From positions 140,292 through 204,291 of the forward strand of contig NZ_ML133532.1 of the NCBI RefSeq assembly GCF_003985145.1: DNA of 64,000 bases. Reading direction: 5' to 3'. The notes beneath the pieces are model-generated. The model did no database searches. It was not told the DNA's origin and was given only the letters and a program-made list of their open reading frames with translations. The stretch is from Rhizobium anhuiense. GTDB lineage: Bacteria; Pseudomonadota; Alphaproteobacteria; Rhizobiales; Rhizobiaceae. This document shows, one piece after another, positions 14,756 to 21,913 of this stretch. The stretch's first letter is position 1; each line of letters starts with the position of its first letter. The position numbers and the translations under genes are program-made.

Positions 14756-14806
14756 TTGTGCATCGCACAATAATTGTTGCAATGCACAATGATATGTCTT
14801 ATATAA
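14756..14806 (+). promoter_or_regulatory. Two TTGTGC/TGCA palindromes and -10 box in front of the phasin gene
   Basis: TTGTGC-ATC-GCACAA (14756-14770) is a perfect 6+6 palindrome. A second, TGCAATGCA (14778-14786) within TTGCAATGCACAA, follows 8 bp later. A -10-like ATATAA is at 14801-14806, with TTGCAA (14778) 17 bp upstream in -35 position, so the second palindrome overlaps the promoter. This is the layout expected for repression by a PhaR/AniA-type PHB sensor; the regulator is inferred. Confidence 0.5.
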
Positions 14807-14860
14807 GCATCATCCCAACTATCGAAGGCAGCGACTGCCTCAGCCCAAAGGATGCGACCC

Positions 14861-15310
14861 ATGGCTACCATAAAGACCGATGACGTTTTTTCAATTGCTT
14901 CTTTCGACCCGTCCAAGTTCGCCGAATCCTTCCGTGATTTCGCCGAAAAGGGCGCCCAGCAGTCGAAGGATGCCTATGCCAAGCTGAAGACCGCTGGCGA
15001 GGAAGCCGGCAAGACGCTCGAAGCCACCGTCCAGACGGCTCAGGCCGGCAGCGTTGAGATCGGCCTGAAGGCGATCGACATCCTGCGCGTCAATTCCGAG
15101 AACTCGCTGTCGCACTTCGAAGCGCTGCTCGGCGTCAAGTCCGCCGCCGAATTCTTCGAACTGCAGACCTCCTTCATCCGCAAGCAGGCCGAACTCACTG
15201 TCGAGCAGGCGAAGTCGATCCAGGAAACCACCAAGCAGGTGGCCGAAAAGCTCGCAAAGCCTTCCAAGGACGCCGCCGAAAAGGCCATGGCTTCCTTCAA
15301 GGTCGCCTGA
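14861..15310 (+). CDS. Phasin family protein
   Basis: A phasin of 149 residues, an amphipathic helical protein that coats polyhydroxybutyrate granules. The sequence is rich in Ala, Lys and Glu, lacks cysteine, and is almost entirely helical. ASFDPSKFAESFRDFAEKGAQ at the start and NSENSLSHFEALLGVKSAAEFFELQ in the middle are typical of the Phasin_2 family. The ATG at 14861 is chosen over 14852 because AAGGA (14848-14852) sits 8 bp in front of it. Promoter palindromes and the trailing terminator indicate a single-gene transcript. Rhizobia usually have two phasins; which this is cannot be said. Confidence 0.9.
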   Translation: MATIKTDDVFSIASFDPSKFAESFRDFAEKGAQQSKDAYAKLKTAGEEAGKTLEATVQTAQAGSVEIGLKAIDILRVNSENSLSHFEALLGVKSAAEFFELQTSFIRKQAELTVEQAKSIQETTKQVAEKLAKPSKDAAEKAMASFKVA

Positions 15311-15333
15311 TCGGTCTTTTACCGATCGCAGAC

Positions 15334-15364
15334 AAAAGGCTGGACCTCGCGTCCAGCCTTTTTG
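15334..15364 (+). terminator. Rho-independent terminator of the phasin gene
   Basis: A perfect 12-bp stem, AAAAGGCTGGAC (15334-15345) with GTCCAGCCTTTT (15351-15362), closes the loop CTCGC and runs into further T residues. Confidence 0.9.
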
Positions 15365-15441
15365 TATATTGACGAGGAAGGGGGCTTGAATTCATCGCCA
15401 AGTCCTCGTATGTGACCCCCGTCGCGCCAAGCGTGATTTAT

Positions 15442-15518
15442 GCGGTTGTAGCTCAGTTGGTTAGAGCGCAGGTTTGTGGCACCTGAGGTCGGAGGTTCGA
15501 GACCCCCCAACCGTACCA
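15442..15518 (+). tRNA. tRNA-His (anticodon GTG), CCA encoded
   Basis: The 77-nt sequence folds into a cloverleaf: acceptor GCGGTTG with CAACCGT, D arm GCTC/GAGC, anticodon stem CAGGT/ACCTG around the loop TTGTGGC with anticodon GTG, and T arm with TTCGAGA. The 3' CCA is genomically encoded. The acceptor begins with a G1:U72 wobble, the discriminator is A73, and the base before G1 is T. This is the unusual alphaproteobacterial histidine tRNA that lacks the otherwise universal G-1. Confidence 0.97.
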
Positions 15519-15613
15519 TTTCTTCCCCCACGATCAGAATGAAAACCCGGTTCCCGCCGTTTCGATGGAACCCATGCCGGCCCGCGCCGTTCTCCAGCTA
15601 ACGGGAGATACGC

Positions 15614-16051
15614 ATGTCGAAAACCCTTCTCTACGGTGCGACCAAGGTCGATCAGACCAACAGCGCCTATGCGCCGGTCGAAAGCCTTGCTGCGTTCCAG
15701 TGGAAGAACCGCGTTTTCGTTGTTTTCGCCGACAGGGACAATGCCCGCGCCGCCCGCCAGGAGAACCAGCTGCTGGCCGATCGCTCGGCCCTCGATGAGC
15801 GTGACCTGGTGGTGCTGAAGATATCAGGCGCCGGCGTTCGGCCGCTCTTCGGTGCCCCCGATGGTCTCGACGGCGAAGCGATCCGCCGCGATCTCCAGGC
15901 GCCCGATGTGGGCGAGTTCGCGGCCTTTCTTGTTGGCAAGGACGGCACTGTCAAGCTGAAGGCCAGCGAGCCGATCACCGATGGCGAGCTCTTCGCCATC
16001 ATCGACAGCATGCCGATGCGCGCTGCCGAATCGCTGAAGCCGGACAAATAG
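15614..16051 (+). CDS. DUF4174 domain protein
   Basis: A 145-residue protein. SLAAFQWKNRVFVVFADRDNARAARQ, then FAAFLVGKDGTVKLKASEPI and ELFAIIDSMPMR, match the DUF4174 family, a thioredoxin-like fold without catalytic cysteines; none is present here. Function is unknown. Rhizobial members are short, soluble and often next to unrelated genes. The ATG follows GGAGATACGC. No signal peptide is seen. Confidence 0.8.
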   Translation: MSKTLLYGATKVDQTNSAYAPVESLAAFQWKNRVFVVFADRDNARAARQENQLLADRSALDERDLVVLKISGAGVRPLFGAPDGLDGEAIRRDLQAPDVGEFAAFLVGKDGTVKLKASEPITDGELFAIIDSMPMRAAESLKPDK

Positions 16052-16095
16052 TCCCGAACATCGCGTCAAACCAAGATCATGAAAGGGAGGCGGTC

Positions 16096-16263
16096 ATGTC
16101 CGTGCCCAACGAACCCATTCCCGACCAGCCGCCGATGCCGGCACCCGGCTGGAAGCCGGTGCCTCCGATCACGGAACCGGAGCCGGACAGGCTGCCCGAC
16201 GAGGCGCCGGTTCCGAACCCGGACGAGAACGACGAGCCGGCAAAGCACGTGCGGGACGTTTAA
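16096..16263 (+). CDS. Small proline-rich protein, 55 residues
   Basis: A short frame starting MSVPNEPIPDQPPMPAPGW and ending AKHVRDV. About one residue in four is proline, and the rest is mostly acidic. A very good ribosome site (GAAAGGGAGG at 16081-16090) precedes the ATG by 5 bp, and codon use matches neighbouring genes. It starts 44 bp after the DUF4174 gene and its stop overlaps the stop of the convergent LysR gene by 3 bp. I do not recognise a family; it is probably an unstructured small protein. Confidence 0.65.
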   Translation: MSVPNEPIPDQPPMPAPGWKPVPPITEPEPDRLPDEAPVPNPDENDEPAKHVRDV

Positions 16264-17141
16264 AGAAAAATATGGCGCTCGGCGCTGACGAGTTCCTGCA
16301 GGAAATCGGCAACGCTCCTGACGCGCACGAGATCGCGCGCCGTTTCGTGATAGGTCGTCCAGTAGGCCCGCCGGATCGAAATTTCAGGCAGGATGCGCTG
16401 GAGCTCCGGATACTGCCGGGCGATATAATCGTGCAGAATGCCGATGCCGGCGCCTGATCGCACCGCCTCCGTCTGCCCGATCGCCGTCGATATCTCGAAG
16501 CTCGCATCCCAGCTGCGCATCACCTCGCCGGAGAAATTCAGCGAGGCGGTGAAGATCAGGTCTTCGACATAGCCGATGCGCGGATGCGCCTTCAGCGCCT
16601 CGATATCGCCGGGCGTGCCCTGGGCGGCGAGGTAGTCGCGTGAGGCATAGAGGCCGAGCGTGTAGTCGGTGAGTTTGGAAGAGACGAGCCGGCCTTGTAC
16701 CGGCCGCTCCAGCGTGATGGCGATATCGGCCTCGCGCTGCGACAGCGAGAAAGAGCGCGGCACGGGTACGAGCTGGATCTTCAGTTCCGGATGGCGCTCG
16801 ATCAGTCTGCCTATGCGCGGCGCCAGGAAGGATACACCGAACCCATCGGGCGCGCCGACGCGCACGGTCCCGGCAATAGCCGTATCGGTGTGGCCGAGGC
16901 TGGCCTGTACTGCGAGCATTTCGGTTTCCATCCGCTCTGCGGATGCCAGGAACACTTCGCCTTCGGCCGTCAGCTCGCAGCCATTCGTGCGGCGGATGAA
17001 AAGCCGTGTCTTCAGCGCCTCTTCCAGCGACGTCAGCCGGCGCGAGAGCGTGGCGTGATTGAGCCCCAGCCGCTTCGAGGCGGCAAGGATCTGCCCGGTG
17101 CGGGCGACGGCCAGGAAAATACGCACATCGTCCCAGTTCAT
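16260..17141 (-). CDS. LysR-family transcriptional regulator
   Basis: A 293-residue LysR-type activator. The N-terminal winged helix (residues 1-60, MNWDDVRIFLAVARTGQILAA...HATLSRRLTSLE) is followed by a periplasmic-binding-protein-like effector domain. The first residues MNWDD are typical of the subgroup found divergent from dehydrogenase genes. Its start overlaps the stop of the small monooxygenase gene by 4 bp (ATGA), so the two are co-transcribed, monooxygenase first. The pair is divergent from mmsA, the likely target. Effector unknown. Confidence 0.88.
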   Translation of the reverse strand: MNWDDVRIFLAVARTGQILAASKRLGLNHATLSRRLTSLEEALKTRLFIRRTNGCELTAEGEVFLASAERMETEMLAVQASLGHTDTAIAGTVRVGAPDGFGVSFLAPRIGRLIERHPELKIQLVPVPRSFSLSQREADIAITLERPVQGRLVSSKLTDYTLGLYASRDYLAAQGTPGDIEALKAHPRIGYVEDLIFTASLNFSGEVMRSWDASFEISTAIGQTEAVRSGAGIGILHDYIARQYPELQRILPEISIRRAYWTTYHETARDLVRVRSVADFLQELVSAERHIFL

Positions 17142-17452
17142 GGCTTGGCACGCATGGCGATCGGATCGACCTCGATCAGCGCCAGCGATCTCACCATGCC
17201 CGCCGTCTGGTTCTTGTATTTCAGGAAATGCGGTGCCTGCAGATGGGCCTCATATGCCGCCTGGTCGGTGTAGACCTCCAGAATACGGATGCGGTTTGGG
17301 TGGTCCCTGATGGAAACGGCGCAGAGGGAAAGGACGCCGTCTTCCAACGCCACCGATGCCTCGATTTCCTCTGCGAGCAATGCGCTATAGGTTTCCAGCG
17401 TCTCCGGAGCGATCTCCAGCTCCGCCATTCTGACGACGGGTTTCCGGCTCAA
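17138..17452 (-). CDS. Antibiotic biosynthesis monooxygenase (ABM) family protein
   Basis: A 104-residue ferredoxin-like alpha/beta protein of the ABM/YgiN-type quinol monooxygenase family. The segments VRMAELEIAPETLETYSALLAEEI, RILEVYTDQAAYEAHLQAPHFLKY and MVRSLALIEVDP cover the three conserved blocks, including the His of AHLQAPHF. Members act as small cofactor-independent oxygenases or stress proteins; the substrate here is unknown. It is the first gene of a two-gene operon with the LysR regulator and faces mmsA with 175 bp between starts. Confidence 0.8.
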   Translation of the reverse strand: MSRKPVVRMAELEIAPETLETYSALLAEEIEASVALEDGVLSLCAVSIRDHPNRIRILEVYTDQAAYEAHLQAPHFLKYKNQTAGMVRSLALIEVDPIAMRAKP

Positions 17453-17627
17453 CGGTTTGACCTCCCCTTGGGATTTGACTTGTCGACGTGCCGTGCCAAG
17501 TTTGTAAGCAGCAGGCCCGATGCAACGACAGGACTACAATCTACGCACAACAGTTCCTTATATCAGCGCATTGATTTGTGCAAATTGAAGTGCGATTGTC
17601 GGTCATCCAAAAACAGGAGGAACACCC

Positions 17628-19124
17628 ATGCATGAGATCGGTCATTTCATCGGCGGCAAGCATGTTGCCGGCACCAGCGGCCGCGTGAGCAACGTCTACA
17701 ATCCGGCAACTGGCGAAGTGCAGGCGACGGTCGCGCTTGCAAGCGTCGAGGAACTGCGCGCCGCAGTCGAAAACGCCAAGGCCGCGCAGCCGAAATGGGC
17801 TGCCACCAATCCGCAGCGCCGCGCCCGCGTCTTCTTCAAGTTCGTCGAACTCCTGAACAAGCACATGGATGAACTTGCCGAATTGATTTCCAAGGAACAC
17901 GGCAAGACGATCGAGGATGCCAAGGGCGACGTCATCCGCGGCCTCGAAGTCTGCGAATTCGTCTGCGGCATTCCGCATCTCGCCAAGGGTGAATTCACCG
18001 AGGGCGCCGGCCCGGCGATCGACATGTATTCGATCCGTCAGCCGGTCGGCATCGGCGCCGGCATCACCCCTTTCAACTTCCCCGGCATGATCCCGATGTG
18101 GATGTTTGCGCCGGCGATCGCCTGCGGCAACGCCTTCATCCTGAAGCCTTCCGAGCGTGATCCCTCCCTGCCGATCCGTCTCGCAGAACTGATGATCGAG
18201 GCCGGTCTGCCCGCCGGCATTCTCAACGTCGTCAACGGCGACAAGGGTGCCGTCGATGCGATCCTCACCGATCCCGATATCGGCGCCGTCTCTTTCGTCG
18301 GCTCGACGCCGATCGCCCGCTACGTCTATGGCACGGCGGCGATGAACGGCAAGCGCGCCCAGTGCTTCGGCGGCGCCAAGAACCACATGATCATCATGCC
18401 GGATGCCGATATGGACCAGGCCGTCAACGCGCTGATGGGCGCAGGCTACGGTTCGGCCGGCGAGCGCTGCATGGCGATCTCGGTTGCCGTTCCGGTCGGC
18501 GAAGAGACCGCCAACCGCCTCGTCGAGAAGCTGACGCCGAAGATCGAATCGCTGCGCATCGGCCCCTACACCGATGACAAGGCCGACATGGGCCCGCTCG
18601 TCACCAAGGATGCCTATAACCGCGTCCGCGGCCTCATCGACCGCGGCATCGAGGAAGGCGCCAAGCTTGTCGTCGACGGCCGCGATTTCAAGCTCCAGGG
18701 CTATGAAGACGGCTATTTCGTCGGCGGCTGCCTGTTCGATCATGTCACGCCCGAGATGGACATCTACAAGACCGAGATCTTCGGACCCGTCCTTTCCGTC
18801 GTCCGCGCCGCGAACTACGAGGATGCGCTGTCGCTGCCGATGAAGCACGAATATGGCAACGGCGTCGCCATCTACACCCGCGACGGTGATGCCGCCCGCG
18901 ATTTCGCCTCGCGCATCAATATCGGCATGATCGGCATCAACGTTCCGATCCCGGTTCCGCTCGCCTATCACTCGTTCGGCGGCTGGAAGGCTTCGAGCTT
19001 CGGCGACCTCAACCAGCACGGCACGGATTCGATCAAGTTCTGGACGAAGACCAAGACGGTCACCGCCCGCTGGCCCTCGGGCATCAAGAGCGGCGCCGAG
19101 TTCGTCATGCCGACGATGAAGTGA
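17628..19124 (+). CDS. mmsA: CoA-acylating methylmalonate-semialdehyde dehydrogenase
   Basis: A 498-residue aldehyde dehydrogenase that converts methylmalonate semialdehyde (valine and pyrimidine breakdown) or malonate semialdehyde (inositol breakdown) to propionyl- or acetyl-CoA. Family-specific blocks are visible: HFIGGKHV at the N-terminus, GITPFNFPGMIPMWMFAPAIA, FVGSTPIARYVY, and the catalytic cysteine in GSAGERCMAIS near residue 281. The KNHMIIMPDAD segment is typical of MmsA and IolA. AGGAGGAACACCC precedes the ATG. It is a single gene with its own terminator. Confidence 0.95.
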   Translation: MHEIGHFIGGKHVAGTSGRVSNVYNPATGEVQATVALASVEELRAAVENAKAAQPKWAATNPQRRARVFFKFVELLNKHMDELAELISKEHGKTIEDAKGDVIRGLEVCEFVCGIPHLAKGEFTEGAGPAIDMYSIRQPVGIGAGITPFNFPGMIPMWMFAPAIACGNAFILKPSERDPSLPIRLAELMIEAGLPAGILNVVNGDKGAVDAILTDPDIGAVSFVGSTPIARYVYGTAAMNGKRAQCFGGAKNHMIIMPDADMDQAVNALMGAGYGSAGERCMAISVAVPVGEETANRLVEKLTPKIESLRIGPYTDDKADMGPLVTKDAYNRVRGLIDRGIEEGAKLVVDGRDFKLQGYEDGYFVGGCLFDHVTPEMDIYKTEIFGPVLSVVRAANYEDALSLPMKHEYGNGVAIYTRDGDAARDFASRINIGMIGINVPIPVPLAYHSFGGWKASSFGDLNQHGTDSIKFWTKTKTVTARWPSGIKSGAEFVMPTMK

Positions 19125-19155
19125 TCTTCACGACATTCCCATCTGCAATCTGCAA

Positions 19156-19181
19156 TTCGGGGGCCTTAGGGCCCCCGAACT
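19156..19181 (+). terminator. Rho-independent terminator of mmsA
   Basis: A perfect 10-bp stem, TTCGGGGGCC (19156-19165) with GGCCCCCGAA (19170-19179), has a TTAG loop and is followed by CTTTTC. Confidence 0.85.
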
Positions 19182-19291
19182 TTTCGATTCTAAGTTGTTG
19201 ATTTTCGGCGGCGTTGCTTTCAGATGAACTGCCGGTCATGCGATTCCCGTCATGGGGCCGAATTGACGTCGCGGCAAATGGCCTCATAAGC

Positions 19292-19306
19292 TGAATGCGA
19301 ATTTCA
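19292..19306 (+). promoter_or_regulatory. IRO-box (TGA-N9-TCA) upstream of rirA
   Basis: TGA (19292-19294), nine bases, TCA (19304-19306) fits exactly the iron-responsive operator pattern TGA-N9-TCA described for RirA targets in Rhizobium leguminosarum. It lies 71 bp before the rirA ATG, upstream of the probable -35/-10 (CTATAT at 19339). Autoregulation is inferred. Confidence 0.5.
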
Positions 19307-19309
19307 TAT

Positions 19310-19326
19310 TTTGGAATTGTTCAAAA
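19310..19326 (+). promoter_or_regulatory. ICE-like motif (Irr box) upstream of rirA
   Basis: TTTGGAA (19310-19316), TTG, TTCAAAA (19320-19326) is a near-palindrome resembling the Irr-binding ICE motif TTTAGAA-N3-TTCTAAA. It overlaps the probable -35 region of rirA. Irr repression of rirA under iron limitation is known in Agrobacterium; its presence here is inferred from the motif. Confidence 0.4.
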
Positions 19327-19376
19327 CTAGCAAACCGCCTATATAGGTCTGAACAGGCACGAGTCAGGAGAATGGC

Positions 19377-19859
19377 ATGCGGTTGACGAAGCAGACCAAC
19401 TATGCGGTTCGCATGTTGATGTATTGTGCTGCCAACGACGGGCACTTGAGCCGGATTCCGGAAATCGCCAAGGCCTATGGTGTTTCCGAGCTCTTTCTTT
19501 TCAAGATTCTCCAGCCGCTCAACAAGGCGGGTCTGGTCGAGACCGTGCGCGGTCGCAACGGCGGCGTGCGCTTGGGCAAGCCGGCGGCCGACATCACCCT
19601 CTTCGACGTGGTTCGGGTCACGGAAGACAGTTTCGCCATGGCCGAATGCTTCGAGGATGACGGTGAGGTCGAATGCCCGCTGGTCGACAGCTGCGGCCTG
19701 AATTCGGCGCTGCGCAAGGCGCTCAACGCCTTCTTCGCCGTGCTTTCGGAATATTCCATCGACGACCTCGTCAAGGCCCGTCCGCAGATCAATTTCCTTC
19801 TCGGAATCACCGGTGAGCAGCAATATCGCAAACCCGCGATCGTTGTCCCCGCCGCCTGA
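19377..19859 (+). CDS. rirA: Iron-responsive Rrf2-family repressor RirA
   Basis: A 160-residue Rrf2-type regulator. The start MRLTKQTNYAVRMLMYCAAN and the winged helix with SELFLFKILQPLNKAGLVET are specific to RirA. Three cysteines, C91, C100 and C106, match the three ligands of its [4Fe-4S] cluster. RirA represses iron-uptake genes in iron-replete rhizobia, and loss of the cluster relieves repression. It stands between mmsA and the dpp operon with its own promoter (IRO-like and ICE-like motifs) and terminator. The C-terminus PAIVVPAA is as in other Rhizobium RirA proteins. Confidence 0.95.
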   Translation: MRLTKQTNYAVRMLMYCAANDGHLSRIPEIAKAYGVSELFLFKILQPLNKAGLVETVRGRNGGVRLGKPAADITLFDVVRVTEDSFAMAECFEDDGEVECPLVDSCGLNSALRKALNAFFAVLSEYSIDDLVKARPQINFLLGITGEQQYRKPAIVVPAA

Positions 19860-19869
19860 ACTATCCCTT

Positions 19870-19899
19870 GTGCGTCCGAAAGGACGCACGGCGCTCTAA
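19870..19899 (+). repeat. Rhizobial intergenic palindrome, copy 1
   Basis: GTGCGTCC (19870-19877), GAAA, GGACGCAC (19882-19889) is a perfect hairpin followed by GGCGCTCTAA. The 18-mer GGACGCACGGCGCTCTAA (19882-19899) recurs exactly at 44698-44715. The two copies lie just after the stops of unrelated genes, so this is a dispersed repeat rather than a gene-specific terminator. Confidence 0.6.
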
Positions 19900-19917
19900 G
19901 CGCAGATTATGCTTCTG

Positions 19918-19955
19918 AACCGCGGTTGCTCCAGCAGCCGCGGTTTTTGTTTTTG
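19918..19955 (+). terminator. Rho-independent terminator of rirA
   Basis: AACCGCGG (19918-19925) pairs with CCGCGGTT (19938-19945), with GCT/AGC extending inside the loop, followed by TTTGTTTTTG. Confidence 0.8.
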
Positions 19956-20055
19956 CGGCGTCTCCCGGTCTCGGAAATGCGGGGGGATGGCGTCCGCGTG
20001 TCGCGATGGCGGCGCTTTTATACCAAATGCGACAAAATTCCGGTCTTTTTTGTCC

Positions 20056-20120
20056 GAAAATTTCCAAATGCGGCTGATTTTTGACTGAAAATTTCTAAAA
20101 TTGTCCAGCTGGAAAATTTT
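20056..20120. promoter_or_regulatory. Three GAAAATTT repeats upstream of dppA
   Basis: GAAAATTTC at 20056-20064 and 20087-20095, and GAAAATTTT at 20112-20120, are spaced 31 and 25 bp apart in an AT-rich leader. Their distance of 111-175 bp from the dppA ATG suits an activator site or UP-type element. The factor is unknown. The rest of 19956-20230 holds no gene. Confidence 0.35.
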
Positions 20121-20230
20121 TCTCCGTAGCCCGTTGCTTTCAGTAGATAAATATCGTTCCATCAACCGTCGATCGTGATGCCATTCTACGATCTCCAAAC
20201 ATCAAAAAAGAACAACCGGGAAACAATACT

Positions 20231-21826
20231 ATGAAAAAGATCTCTGTCCTCCTGGCAGCGACGGCCCTGATTTCCGTCATGGCGACGTCGGCCTGGTCCA
20301 AGACCCTTGTCTATTGCTCCGAGGGCTCGCCGGAAGGCTTCGACCCGAGCCTCTACACGGCAGGCACGACCTTCGACGCGTCGTCGCGCACGGTCTACAG
20401 CCGTCTCGTCGAATTCAAGCATGGCGGCACCGAGATCGAGCCGGGCCTGGCCGACAGCTGGAGCGTTTCGGCCGACGGCAAGGAATACACCTTCAAGCTG
20501 CATCCGGGCGTCAAGTACCAGACCACCGACTTCTTCACGCCGACGCGTGACTTCAATGCTGACGACGTCATCTTCTCGTTCGAGCGCCAGCTCAAGGCTG
20601 ACAATCCCTGGAACAAGTATGTCGAGGGCGGCTCTTACGAATATGCTGCCGGCATGGGCTTCCCGGAGCTGATCAAGTCGATTGAGAAGGTCGACGACCT
20701 CACTGTCAAGTTCACCCTCAACCATCCCGAAGCGCCGTTCCTCGCCGACCTCGCCATGGACTTCGCCTCGATCGTCTCCAAGGAATACGCCGACAAGCTT
20801 GCCGCCGACGGCAAAATGGCGCAGATGAACCAGCAGCCGCTCGGCACCGGTCCGTTCACCTTCGTCGCCTACCAGCCGGATGCCGTCATCCGCTACAAGG
20901 CCAACGAGACCTATTTCAAGGGCAAGGAAAAGATCGACGATCTGGTTTTCGCCATCACTTCTGACGCCGCCGTCCGCGCGCAGAAGCTGAAAGCCGGTGA
21001 ATGCCACCTCATTCCTTATCCGAATGCGGCTGACGTCGCCGAACTCAAGAAGGACGAGAACCTGACCGTGCTCGAGCAGGCCGGCCTGAACGTTTCGTAT
21101 CTCGCCTACAACACCTTGATTGCTCCATTCGACAAGGCCGAAGTCCGCAAGGCGCTGAACATGGCGATCAACAAGCAGGCGATCGTCGATGCCGTCTTCC
21201 AGGGTGCCGCGGCCGTTGCCAAGAACCCGATCCCGCCGACGATGTGGTCCTATAACGATGCCGTCGTAGACGACAAGTACGATCCCGATGCGTCGAAGAA
21301 GATGCTGGCAGATGCCGGCGTCAAGGATCTGAAGATGAAGATCTGGGCAATGCCGGTTTCGCGTCCGTACATGTTGAACGCGCGTCGCGCCGCCGAATTG
21401 ATGCAGGCCGACTTGGCCAAGGTCGGCGTCGATGCGGAAATCGTCACCCATGAATGGGCCGAATATCTGAAGCTCTCGTCCGACAAGAATCGCGACGGTG
21501 CCGTCATCCTCGGCTGGACCGGCGACAACGGCGATCCCGACAACTTCATGGATACGTTGCTTGGCTGCGACGCTGTCGGCGGCAACAACCGCGCGCAGTG
21601 GTGCAACAAGGAGTTCGACGATCTGATGACGAAGGCCAAGCAGACGGCCGACGTCGCCGAGCGCACCAAGGCTTATGAGCAGGCTCAGCTGATCTTCAAG
21701 AAGGAAGCTCCCTGGAATACGCTCGACCACTCGTTGGTCTTCGTTCCGATGAGCAAGAAGGTCTCGGGCTTCTTCATGGATCCGCTCGGCATCCACCGTT
21801 TCGACGGCGTGGACATTTCCGAATAA
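20231..21826 (+). CDS. dppA: Dipeptide ABC transporter periplasmic binding protein (DppA-type)
   Basis: A 531-residue SBP_bac_5 protein with a signal peptide (residues 1-24, ending WS-KTLVYCSEG). The start KTLVYCSEGSPEGFDPSLYTAGTTFDASSRTVYSRLVEF is the DppA signature. Later DTLLGCDAVGGNNRAQWCNKEFDDL brings two cysteines that form the conserved disulphide. It binds di- or oligopeptides, possibly also haem or aminolaevulinate as in other DppA proteins. First gene of the dppABCDF operon, separated from dppB by 87 bp with two hairpins that probably raise its level. Confidence 0.93.
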   Translation: MKKISVLLAATALISVMATSAWSKTLVYCSEGSPEGFDPSLYTAGTTFDASSRTVYSRLVEFKHGGTEIEPGLADSWSVSADGKEYTFKLHPGVKYQTTDFFTPTRDFNADDVIFSFERQLKADNPWNKYVEGGSYEYAAGMGFPELIKSIEKVDDLTVKFTLNHPEAPFLADLAMDFASIVSKEYADKLAADGKMAQMNQQPLGTGPFTFVAYQPDAVIRYKANETYFKGKEKIDDLVFAITSDAAVRAQKLKAGECHLIPYPNAADVAELKKDENLTVLEQAGLNVSYLAYNTLIAPFDKAEVRKALNMAINKQAIVDAVFQGAAAVAKNPIPPTMWSYNDAVVDDKYDPDASKKMLADAGVKDLKMKIWAMPVSRPYMLNARRAAELMQADLAKVGVDAEIVTHEWAEYLKLSSDKNRDGAVILGWTGDNGDPDNFMDTLLGCDAVGGNNRAQWCNKEFDDLMTKAKQTADVAERTKAYEQAQLIFKKEAPWNTLDHSLVFVPMSKKVSGFFMDPLGIHRFDGVDISE

Positions 21827-21843
21827 TAAAAAATCTGTAAACT

Positions 21844-21893
21844 ACCCGGTCAACGCCGGGTGCGGCCGGCGGTCAGGTTGCCCTGACCGCCGG
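21844..21893 (+). repeat. Tandem hairpins between dppA and dppB
   Basis: ACCCGG/CCGGGT (21844-21861) is followed by a perfect 12-bp stem, CCGGCGGTCAGG (21866-21877) with CCTGACCGCCGG (21882-21893). There is no T tract. Such stems protect the mRNA of the binding-protein gene and reduce expression of the downstream permeases. Confidence 0.6.
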
Positions 21894-21913
21894 AAACTAT
21901 TGGAAAACCTGCT

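Noticed and set aside
17541..19019. 492-codon open frame on the minus strand opposite mmsA
   Set aside because: It mirrors mmsA codons in a high-GC genome. Composition is Asp/Arg/Ala-rich without motifs, and the + strand gene is certain.
20186..21796. 536-codon frame opposite dppA
   Set aside because: Antisense shadow of dppA, with no ribosome site and no family resemblance.
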